Shown here one piece after another: positions 24,092 to 34,982 of a DNA stretch of 64,000 nucleotides. This stretch comes from Malurus cyaneus samueli (lineage: Eukaryota; Chordata; Aves; Passeriformes; Maluridae). The stretch covers positions 9,529,477-9,593,476 of the forward strand of contig CM019238.1 in assembly GCA_009741485.1 (NCBI GenBank). Direction: 5' to 3'. Every line of letters starts with the position of its first letter. Position 1 is the first letter of the stretch. The notes under the pieces were generated by a model. The model was not told the origin of the DNA and did no database searches. It saw only the letters and a list, made by a program, of their open reading frames with translations. The position numbers were made by a program, and so were the translations under genes.

Positions 24092-27000
24092 CACAATTTT
24101 AGCAGCTCATAATGCAGGAATTTGACACCCAGTAGCTCCCTGTTATTGCCAGAGCACTGCAACTCTGACAGGAATTAGTTCCCTCCACCTCCCAACCCCA
24201 CTGAAATATTTCTTTCTCTGAACAGGTTAAGACAGACCTGTAGTACCTTGCTGATGGACAGCAAATCTTAGAATCTGTGTGCCAAACAGATCCCACCAAC
24301 TTCATGCCTGTTTCTAATGTCGCACCTGGACCCTATGCCCCATGACATCTACTGAATATTTTTTTATAGCTTCAGAGGAAGAAACATTTGCTTTTCACCT
24401 GGTTTCTTCTGGTGTGTGGTTTCCTTGAATTCTAGATTAAAGATTTTGGCAGCAATGTAGAAGTCCAGCCAGCCAACTACTTGGTGATTGACTCAGCCAA
24501 CACCCAAATTTGAGTCGGTGACTCTATAATCTAATACAGTCTTATGGACAATTATGGTACTGTACAGAATCTGACAAGGTTTTCAGTGCTGCTTTACAGA
24601 AAAAAAATGCTGCTTATGTTCATTAATGGTATTTTTACGATCTGTGTGACTAGGAAGAGGTATCATAGGTGTGTCAGTAACTCTGGAAGAAAAAACCCTA
24701 ACGATGGGCATTACTGATGGACAGGGAATGCTGGAAGGAGAGATTTGTGTGCCTCCTTTTCCAGGGCTGGTTTCAGTGTGAATGGAAATGTGCTTGGGAA
24801 AGTCTGTTCGGACTCTATGCCATTGTTTGGTGAGCAGCTGCTCTTCACACATCTTCACACATCCCAGATTCTGCTGCTTTCAGCACAAGAAAGGTGTCAG
24901 ATGGAGCAGCAGATCTGGATAAAGAGTGGCAAGAAACACAGGACTGAGTAATTACCTGGGAAAGTCACTCCAGCGCTCTGAACCAAGGGATCAGAATTTT
25001 GTGTGTGACAGTACCAGGAGAACAGGACTTAGACCACAGAACTCTTCCAAAATATGGAGTAATGGAATATTTCATAACCTATTTAAGACACTTCTGAAAA
25101 TAAATGCACCCATTACAAAGTAGAAAATTTTTTTAAAATAAAAATTAGCTTCATAAAATACCTCCTTAAAAAAATTGCTAGTGAAAATGTTTTCCTTTCT
25201 TTATAGTTTATTACGTTCATCTTCTTTGTCCAGATGATTGGCTACTTTGTCCTGAAAGATGCTAATTTCTACAGCCTTTCAGAGCATTTACTAAAGCAAA
25301 ATAATTAGCTTGCTTCTAAATGTCAAAGTTTTCTTGCACTTTCAGCATCTAGATAGCTTACTGACATTACAGCCCTGAGAGAGAATTAAGCCTATGGGAA
25401 GACAATTGATAAAACAAAGGGTATTTAAAAGAGCAAACTATGCATCCTCAAGGAAAAAAAAATATTTGAAAAAAGGCCAGTGCATAAATTTAGTCAGTGC
25501 TTCCTTGCACTCATGCTAAATAGACAATTAGTTTGCTAGGTAATTTCTATCATATATTACTAAAAGAAATTTCCTCAGAAGTTTGTGTACCTGTTTGTTT
25601 TAGGAGTCACCTGCATTTCTTTTCATGAGAATATTTGAATTTAGATTATAAGAGCAAATATTTCATTAGAAATTAGGAAGTAAAAAATTGCCAGGTTTTC
25701 CTTTGAAGCTGCATTATTTCATCTAAGACTTCAGTTGTTTTATGTTATTGTGGAAAATTTCTCTTTTGGGAAACAGGTTTTAAGGGTTTCAGTTTTTTAA
25801 ATAAAATTCAGAATTTAGTGGTGAATGTGTTATCAGATATCTGGAAAGGAGCTAACTTTTTCAGTGAGTATGGTGGTTTTAGAAGAAAAATAGAACAACT
25901 ATATCATGAATAGTGTCAGACTTCCTTGTATCTTGCCTGTGCTCCTGATAAAATCTCAAATTCTTTTTAGGAAGAATGATTTCTACCAGGCTGTAAAGGT
26001 TTTTCAATCTCGGCCTCCCCAGATCAATCTCCATAGTTGATGTTAGGTGGGATGGTGAATTCTAGAAGATAAACTCTTGTCCATGGAGAGTGATACTGAA
26101 AGCTACTGTTTTCTTGCAGAGAAATGAAGAGTCACCGAATGATCCCTTTAGAAATACCTGGCCTGAAGACAGTCCCAATTCATTTAATACAAGAAGCAAA
26201 GCCTTTATTATAAAATGTGAGATTTTTTTGTTATTGATTTCATATCCCAAGACACCACTGACCATATTCCACGAGTAGGTGCATTATTTTCAAAAATACT
26301 TTAACAATTACAAACCAAGTTTCAAAGAAATGTGGCTCATTTCTTTAATGAGTTAAAGGAATATTTAACATGTTGTATTACAGGGAAGCAATATCTACAT
26401 GGCAGCAATATCTTCATGAGACAAATTTGTCATGTGATAGCTGATGAACACACACATTACTCTGTAACTGCTATCCAGCAGAGAATAATTTGATTAAAGG
26501 ATAATTCAATCAGATGTTAGAAAGGGACTTTGGGAATCATTCACCCCAAACTCATTGGTCCCCCATTGTATTCTGGTCTCAGTCACAGCAAATCATGAGC
26601 TATCCTGTCTGGGCCTTTGGATTGCAATGGTTTGGGTGTGGTTTCACACCTGAGCTCCAGAAAAGGTGTTTCATAACCAAGGATGCCTGGAAGGCACTTG
26701 GGTCAGGGGAAAGGCGATTTCTGAGGCCCTCTCTTGTGAGGCAGACAAGGATCCTTGAGGGCTGAAATCCCTCTGCTCCCTTGCAGTAGCCATGTGGAGA
26801 GACAGAGAGCTCCCTTTCCTGCTATGGAGTTGTTCCATTTTATCCTATTATTTATTATTTATCCTATCATCAATGCTTTCAGATATGGTGTCTGATTTGG
26901 GCTGTTTATTTGTGCTTCATTACAGAATCAAATAAAGTTGTGTGAAAGAAACTGGATAAGGGGGACATAAAAAATGGAGGGATTAACCAGCCTCTATCAG

Positions 27001-30000
27001 TCCTCCTCTAATCTCTGCCTACACCAGAAGGACAAGCCGATGAACTTGGCTTCTTGGCAGTAAGTTTAAGCAAAATTCTATCACTTCTAGTTTTTGTTGG
27101 CACATTAACATTTAGGTCTCCTGTGGTGCAGGTTATTATCCACCAGGGTGTGGTGTCAGAGGTCCTTAGCTCAGTGCTCTCACCTTAATGCACCTTTAGA
27201 AAAGTTCTGCTAAGAGGGAGCTGAACACCAGTGCTGTGATCTGACTCCCTGAAATTCTGCACCAGCTAAGAATTTCCTGGACTCAACTTGTGTTTTTTGG
27301 AGTGAGGAGAGAAAAGGTTGTTCATTATATCCTTCTCTGGGAGGGTCTGCCTGTGACTCAGGAGAATAAGAGCCAGGAAGCAAATTGGTACTGCAGAACT
27401 CACATCTGCAGGTGTTTAAATTTACAGTCTTAATTTAAGGTTTCTTCATGGGTGTTTTAAGGTCTAAAGTGTGCTAATAATAGGATAAAGTATGTATAAA
27501 TGTAGCTTGTCATCTGTCAAACGTCTCTCTTTCAAGCTTCTTCATCTTTCAGTATTAATAATTTATCACAGTTACTGACCAAATATCTTTTGATTTCTGG
27601 CTATTTTTGAACAATATTAAGGCATCTGGGAAAGAAATAGAGGCTAAAAAAGCATTATTCCCAGAAGAAACCAGTCTGGTTTGTTGGTTTTGTTTTTTTT
27701 TTAAATGAATTCTCTGGGGCAAATGAGAATGAGCAAGTCTTCACCACTTGCACATTAACACATGTATTTTGAAGAGGAGCTGTGTGTTTTGCAAGTGAAG
27801 AAGTTTGAACACCATCTTCAGTACCAACTTGGCAGTGTTTTGTAATTCATCTTTTTCACACAGAGCAGAATCAGCTATTATTCCTTCGCTTTGCCTCTCT
27901 AAAGCATTTCTAAGGGTGACACTTTCTATAGGTTCTCTGAGCCTGGTGGTGCCTGTTTAGAAACCAAGAACATCCCAAGAACTGCCCTGCCTTACATGTG
28001 TGGTCAGTGGGGAAACACCTCAGCATCCTTTGTGGCTCTGGGCAGCCTCTTCTGTGCTGAATGGAAATTGTAATATTTGCTGATGGCCCAGCAGTGTCAC
28101 AAACTGCAGGAGAGCCTCACGGTGTCTTAGTGCAAGGCTCAGCCCTGACACAGAGGCTTAAATAAATCCACAGTAAAGTTAGGGGGAGCACAGTAATTCT
28201 GTCCCAGTGTATCCTGAAGGCATGGCTGTGCTCTTATTTCTCAGAGGACAGGGAGGTCATCGCTGGCATATTTGCCCTGCAGCCCTGTGCTCCATGCAGG
28301 GATGGGCTGGCTTATGCTGCTCTCTGTGGCCTTGAGCCCCAGGAAGGGGACAGGGAGGTGACAGGAGGTCAGCTCTGCCCAGGCCTTGCTGCATAAGGAG
28401 GAGCTGATGCAGCAAAGCAGAGAGATGATCCCAGATCCAGACAACTGGAGCAGTCAGGATACTTGTTCGCCCCGGGCAAAACTGAGCCTATTAAGAGCTG
28501 TGGTGCACCCAGAAATAAGTGCCTAATTTTTCACATTTCATTTCTCTGAGCACCACTGCAAACTCCTTCTCTTAATCCAGTATATCTGTGGTGAGAGTTT
28601 TATTTCAGAGAAGAGGTAAATAAGACAAGATACTTGCTGGGGGTGTGCTCTTTTAGGAATAAAGAGTCTGTTCACATTTAAAACCAGGACTATCCTCATA
28701 ACTGCAGGTGGAATAACCGTGGATTTAAAGATGGACTAAAGCTGCAGCAGAAATGTTCAGTTTTTGCTAATAAATAACGCTCCTAGGGAAAAGAGAGCAA
28801 CCACATAAGAGAACACAAACATTTTCTTAAGGACTCCATTGTTGCAAAATGACTAAATATTGTCCTGAAACCCCTGAAAACTTTTCTATGTGTTGGTGCA
28901 GATGCAAGTCTGTTCTCGACTAGTTGATATAAGTTCTGGTGGATTTTTTTTTTGTTTTATTGTATTTTGAGTGAGCTACTGAAAGCCTCTAGGTTAAAGC
29001 AGGGTGCAGGTTTCATTGAATCCAATAGAAAATTCCCTGCCTATTTCAGGAAGAGATGTGGCAGCATGTATTCAATTATTTCCACTTAAAGCATCCAATT
29101 AGTAAAGTTAAGTCTTTAGAAATCTTGATCATGACTGCCAACAATCATTCTGCATGTATCTTGACTATTTAAACTTCTCTCATCTACAGCTATGTTATAT
29201 TGTATTTTTAAGTATTCTGCAGCTCAATGAGCGCTGCGAGCACTCTCCCATAGAGCTCTAATTGCCTGGCTTCTGCAGATACCATATCAGCACATCAGTG
29301 TTAATGCAGCAGAAAGCAAGTACCCTTGTGTCTCTACAAAGCCAGTTTAAGATATTTCTAGAATATACTTTTGAATTGCTTTTTCTTCATCTTATTTTAG
29401 ATAACGCTTTGACTTAAATAAAACTGCCTGTGGGCCATTGTAAATTGATCAAAAAGTGCTGTATTGTTCTATTAGTTTAAATTTTTGGTGCTGCAATAAA
29501 TCATTTTCTGCCTACTTCGTTTACATTTTTCAAGTTCTTAATTTAGAGATGTGAGATGAAGTGTGGAGGAGCAATGTTTTTCGTAGAGGTACATAGAGCA
29601 GGAAGAATTTTGGCTGAAATATGGAATTAGAAGCTTTTTAAGAATGAAGCAAAGGATTTCCATTTCCTCCCAGTCTATATGAATCAACACAAAGGTAAAA
29701 CAAGGGCTGCAGTGTGGGGTGGAAGGAAGATTACAAGACAGACAGTGTGTCAGGTGTGTTTTTATTAGTGAGAATTTGACCTGCAATGCTCAGATGAAAG
29801 AGCTGTTTCTCTGTGTGAGTATCTTCAGATAAATGCTAATCTTGAGCCTATGCCCTTGGAGGAACTCACTGGGAAGATTTCTTTCAGGGGCTCACTGCTC
29901 TTCATGTAGCTTTGTTCCTGAAATGGGGTATAAAATTTTTCTTTGGTTGTAACTATAGAAAGAAGTTAACTGCTTTTCCTCTGCAAAACAGAACAATTAT

Positions 30001-30438
30001 GTTCTTTAAATAGGTACATTTATTGCAGAATTAATATATTAAGCAAGCTGAAGATTTACCTTTTTCTTCTTCCCTTTAATACAAACTTATAACCTTGCAA
30101 TCCTATAATTATGGCTTCTCATTTTTGGCATACAAATTGTTGGCAAATCGTTTTTCATTTGTTCTTTTGTGCTGAAATGTAGAGCCTAGAAAATTGTCTT
30201 CTTCCTGTGTATGTTCAGCATGTTTTGATTTCTGGGCATCTTAACTCCTCTTCTGGCTTTTTATCTCTGCAAAATGATGAACTACTGGAAGAATTTCTGT
30301 AAAAGTGGATGAAAGGAAAGTTCTTTAAATTTGGCCTGTTAATTTTTTTTTTCAAAACTTTAAAAAAAAAATATATATTTGTAATAGCCCAGAGTTGTTC
30401 CAGGGAAGATGTTTTCTGGATGTAGGCATACAGTTTGT
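24092..30438. other. Spacer between the arms of the inverted duplication
   Basis: About 6.3 kb (6.6 kb to the second arm) of AT-rich DNA without a recognised gene. A segment at 26120-26216 is exon-like and is listed separately. A short stretch near 26514-26575 weakly resembles the reverse complement of a CR1 tail, but not convincingly. A 17-base near-duplication lies at about 26383-26417 (GCAATATCTACAT and GCAATATCTTCAT), and a poly-T run at about 27680-27702. Confidence 0.5.
26120..26216 (+). other. Weak protein-like exon candidate
   Basis: A TTTTCTTGCAG acceptor ends at 26119. The next 97 bases are open in the frame that begins RNEESPNDPFRNTWPEDS, a hydrophilic, ordinary-looking peptide, and AAAAT followed by GTGAGA could be a donor. 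The pyrimidine tract is short and the donor is imperfect. I do not recognise the peptide. It may equally be chance or a fragment of a decayed element. Confidence 0.1.
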
Positions 30439-30678
30439 AATCACAGAAATCTCAAGATTGGAAGAGGCCTTCAAGGACATCCAGTCCAACTGTGATGTGA
30501 GCACCTCCATAATCATCCTAAACCAAATCCCCAAGTGTCACTTCCAGACACATTTTGAACAATTCCTGAGACAGTGACTCCACCACCTCCCTGGGACACT
30601 TGTTCTAATGACTGACCACTCTTTCAGTCAGTAAAAAACTTCTTTCTAATCTTAATTGTGAACTTCCTGCTGGTGAAG
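30439..30678 (-). mobile_element. CR1 LINE 3'-end fragment, minus strand
   Basis: Read on the plus strand, it starts AATCACAGAAATCTCAAGAT and goes on through GGAAGAGGCCTTCAAGGAC, ATCCAGTCCAACTGTGA, GTGACTCCACCACCTCCCTG and GACCACTCTTTCAGTCAG to TTCCTGCTGGTG. These are the reverse complement of CR1 3' blocks, so the element runs on the minus strand with its tail on the left. About 240 bases are kept, all from the 3' part. It lies only 46 bases from the right arm of the inverted duplication. Confidence 0.92.
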
Positions 30679-30724
30679 GGGGTCATGCACAAATGTACCT
30701 TCATATGAGTCTGGGTCAATCACC

Positions 30725-31018
30725 AAGTTTTGATGAGAATGAGGAACCCAGCAGACACTCCCAAATTCAAGACAAGGCAAGTCTTCAGAATGTGAGCAAA
30801 GACTAAGTTTAGCTGTGGAAGGACAAATATGCAGAAAGCAATTGTGTCAATTACTGTTAGATTATTATGCTAGAAAGACCTTTGTCCTGTTGCATAAAGA
30901 GAAAAGAATTCAGAAGTTATAATACAATTTGGAAATTTATAGCTTCAGAAGTGTCTGTTACCTTTGTGTGATGGCTCATTGGTTTTGACATGAAATGTGA
31001 GATCCCCAAAGTCTGAAT
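30725..31018 (-). repeat. Right arm of the young inverted duplication, about 294 bp
   Basis: Reverse complement of 23790-24091. Compared with that copy it lacks the 14-base insertion but carries five extra bases in the middle (TTGTATTATAACTTC against a shorter ATTATAACTTC), so each arm has its own small changes. Its limits match those of the left arm exactly, and the flanking sequences differ. A minus-strand CR1 fragment sits just to its left; the left arm has no such neighbour, so the CR1 was not duplicated with it. Confidence 0.85.
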
Positions 31019-32528
31019 GTAACTAACTGATTCCAACAATTCAAGCAGTTCAACTGCCCAAATGCCCCTTCGGTAGAAATATCCCCGAATATAACTTTAC
31101 ACACTTGTCAGAGGTTTAATAATTGTTAATCTACAGCAAAGCAATTGTATCTCTAGGAATCTTTTGCCTAATTTCCCTTTCTGGCCCAGCACTTGTCAGC
31201 TTCTGTGTTTCAGCTTTCAAGTCAAGAGTATTCCTTAAACAGAGGAAGTGCAAGAATTCCCAATCATAACTGTGAAGCAAATTTTCTGTTTCAGAAGAGA
31301 CTCCATTCTGTATTTTTAAAGCAAATGTTAAAGCCCATAAAGAAGATGGGCTTATTAATTCTGTTTACAAATCAGAACATTTAAAAAACTCATATTTGTA
31401 GGGCACTGGTTTTTGATTGTCTAATCATGACAGACTATTGTCACACAGATCCATGCAAAGCAAACTGGCCAAAAACCCAGCCTTGAGTCTGAAGAAATGA
31501 ATCACGAGTAGCCCTAACTCCTCCGCTGGGTAATTTGTAGCAGTGAAGGAGAAAAATAATAACAAAAGCATCCTGATGACCTCACAGACTTTGACCCATA
31601 GTTTTTAGGTTACAACCAGCAATCACTGTCACACACTGCTGCTGAACTAAAAAACAGAGTTTCTCTTCATTTATGTCCATCAGAACCAGTACCAAATACC
31701 TGGCTGATGACAGTGCAAATCTAATTTAATGAACGAAAAGTTCAGCTGGTCATGCCCAGTGGAGACAGATGCCTAAGACAGATGGAGGGAGTTACCCTGG
31801 AGCACACAGGGAGTCTGGAGAGCTGTCCAGATGCTGAAATTCCATGGGGAAAGTCAGCACAGTACCACACAAAGGAAGTACGAGAGGCAACATGATCAAC
31901 ACCTGCAACTGGACCTCTTCTGGAAGCAAAGGCATGGCTCACCTTCAAGTTCACCTTCTCTGCTCTGATATAACCTGAACCCATCAGAGCTGTGCACCCA
32001 CTGCAAGAACCTTCCTAAGAAAAATTCCAAATTCAAGGGGACATGTGTGAGCACTTCTAAATGCATGCTTTATTTATGTATTGGTCCTTTATGGTGAAAG
32101 GTTCTAGACTGTGAGCATTTTAGGAAGCAACAGGGACCAGATGACAAGGTACTGAGCATTCTCTAATCAGCCTGGGAAACGGATGAAGCAGAACTATTCT
32201 GACATGTGAATATTCCCTACTGACTTCCCTTTCTAAAGCTGAGACTTTAATCAAGATCACAGTAATTCACACTGAAAGAATTTAGATACCTGTTGTCTGA
32301 CTTTTACCTTGGCCAAAAAAAAAAACCCACAAAAAAACCCACCAAACTCTGAGAGACTGAATTGACTTCTGCCATCTGCATCAATTCAAGGGCACAGCTG
32401 TCTCTGGAATTGTAATCACCGGATCAAGGCAGGGCTAAGATTTGTTGTCCCGACAGACCCTGTAAATGGCAGATTTTATCTGGGCTCTAGCAGCAATCAC
32501 TAACTCTTACCCCACAAGACAAAAGATG

Positions 32529-32560
32529 TTTCCTGAAAGAAAGTGCCTGCTTTCAGGAAA
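32529..32560. repeat. Perfect 11-bp inverted repeat with a 10-base loop
   Basis: TTTCCTGAAAG and CTTTCAGGAAA are exact reverse complements around a 10-base loop. The paired region is too short for a typical microRNA precursor, which needs about 25-30 pairs, and the flanks do not extend it. Confidence 0.8.
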
Positions 32561-33380
32561 AATGAGACCTTTGCCAACAAAGTGCATGAAGAGGAATATC
32601 ACCAACGACATTTTATTTCTGTTTTGCCTCTCTAAGTGTTGTAATCCTTATTTCAATGCTCTTACAGTCAACCTCACTCAAATCATACCCCATATTTTCA
32701 GTATTAAATAGTGTTACAAAGCTGTGAATTCAGTGCCTCTGGTGTTGAATGAGGTAAAGAAAATCTCTAGTGCATACACATACTCAAGCCTCTGTTCCCA
32801 GATGTTTGCAGTGACTCCATGTGAAGCATAGGTGTGCAGTCCCTGCACCAGCATATTCACAGTAAGATTTTCACACAGTTTAGGACACAGAAAAAGGTTT
32901 AGTCTTCAATCACTCTAATTAGACAATGGAAATGAAGCCTGAAATCCTGCAATGGAAATGCCAGGAATAGAGTTAAATTAGATGTAAAGTATGGAAGAGT
33001 CTATAATAGACTCTTCTGTTGATTTATAATTTGGGGGGTGATAGCAGCTGATAAGTACTCAGTCACCCCAGGGCATAGCTGTCTTTTCTAGAAATCCTTT
33101 GTTCTGGAATTCCAGTGGGAGATTTTCACTGAGATGAAGCTTTTAGGTATGACAAGCAGTGCTTCCTACTTTCACTTGAGTCAGAAAAGCTAATATGCAA
33201 ATAGTCAGAAATTAAATCCAAATCATTGACAAATGACTATTTCTGAGAGACTTGAAGTGAACTCATTCTCCAAAAGGTAAGCTGCTGTGTTCTAATCTAA
33301 TGCTTTACAAGACCAGCCTACCCAGGCAACGTAGGAGGATGTCATTAATAAAACACCAGCATTTTGATTTTTCTTTAAAG

Positions 33381-33559
33381 AATGTGCTCAGAGCTTAAGA
33401 ACATGTCTTTAAATCTCTACAGCAGAGGTGGGTCAAAGAATCCCACTTGCCTGGAAAGAACACAACAGTTTCCTACTTTCTTAATTCAGGGCAGAAAGAA
33501 GCTAGAGGAGCACAGCATAACAGAATCAGAAATCTCCCCAAAGCTTGGCCAGTGCAAAG
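33381..33559 (+). other. Exon-like open segment with splice signals at both ends
   Basis: A GATTTTTCTTTAAAG acceptor ends at 33380, and CAAAG is followed by GTATGTAAG, a good donor, at 33560. The 179 bases between are fully open in the frame that starts at ATG 33382 (MCSELKNMSLNLYS at the start, ISPKLGQCK at the end). An open stretch of this length in one of three frames is not rare by chance, and the peptide is not one I recognise. Confidence 0.15.
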
Positions 33560-34963
33560 GTATGTAAGAGTTAAAAAAATGAAATAAATAAAAATACAAT
33601 GCTCTATACCACAGTTGTTCACACTTAGGATACACTTACAGAAATGCATTTCTAAATGTTCACAAAAATAAATACATTCAGGAAAAGCTTATCTGACACA
33701 TATGAGAAATAAAATGTAGAGTAGGTCCACTCTAAGTGTTATATAGATGGAAGACTGCATTTGAAAAACCACTAAAAGCATGGAATCCAGGGTTATTAAC
33801 TTCTAACTCAGTCTTATGGATATGCCACACTCTGGTACAGAGTCCGCCTTGAAAATGAAAAAGATGAAAACATTTTATTTACTTGTCTTTAAGTTTGCAG
33901 TGAAAATGAGGGCTGACCAAAGAGCTACATTAAGGCCACATTCAAATGGCAAGGGAAGAAATGCAAAAAAACGAAGCCAGACATGCAGGAAAACAGGCCA
34001 AAGATCATGTATGGAATGAGGACTGCAGAGTTAAACAGACCCATTCAGAAACTGGGTCTGGAGGTTACAATGAAAAATTACATGACATAATTGTATAATA
34101 TTGTGGGCAATTGTGGACCCCTCTCACTCCAATACTATTTCAGAATTTATACTGAATATCTGGAAACAGCTCAGGAAAGCATGACAGCCCAGGGTAAAGC
34201 TAGGAACAGTTGCAAAACCTGGCAGAGAGGAAGGGACAGAAAGAGATGAGAAAGAAATCTGCAAGATCATTAGGGTGTAGAGGATATTTCAATTGTCCAT
34301 CAAAAAAAAAAGTTTAGGAACATCAGACAAAAATCAGCAGGAAAAAGCAAACACATAGTTCACATGGGATTTGATTTTACAAGCCTTACTGCAGAAGATA
34401 AAGATGCTGAAAATGTGTCTGGGCTCAAGGGAAATTGGGACAGGCTCATGAAAGAGCAGGCTTCTAGAGTTAACTGAGTACAATGTCACTACCCTCCCCT
34501 GTTAAAAATCCTTCTACGGAAAAGTGTTGGAGGCTCAAAAAATAATCTTTGCTGTTAGTCAGGTTGCTAGTTTTAACTTCTTTGCTGGTCCAGTTTTCCC
34601 ATTTTAAAATACAGATTTTTTTTGAAAATTTTCTTCAGCAGCTTAAAACTCATTTGCTGCTTGTTTTGATGTTTATTCCCAAAAGATATGGAATTTTTCA
34701 CAAAGCAAAAACTCTGAGGTTTGAGCAGCCAGAATTTAAATCTTCATGCAACATAAATAGTGGAAGAGTATAGAAGAATAATAATTCAACATTTTTATTC
34801 TAATCTGCAGGAATTAAAAGAAAAACAAGTTTCACAAAGTATCCTGGGAAAAAAACTCCCTCCCTTTTCAATAGAGTCTTTCATCAAGGGTTTAAACACA
34901 ATTGTCATAAGAGACACTGATCCCATACTTCTGCTGTTAGCAGCTGGTCCTGGTGGTTTTGAG

Positions 34964-34982
34964 AGGTTCAAAACTTGAACCT
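34964..34982. repeat. 8-bp perfect inverted repeat
   Basis: AGGTTCAA and TTGAACCT flank three bases. It is short and of unknown significance. Confidence 0.7.

Noticed and set aside
26514..26575. Possible old CR1 start (GAAAGGGACTTTGGGAATC)
   Set aside because: Only one block resembles CR1, and the neighbouring blocks that should follow are absent, so the match is too weak to annotate.
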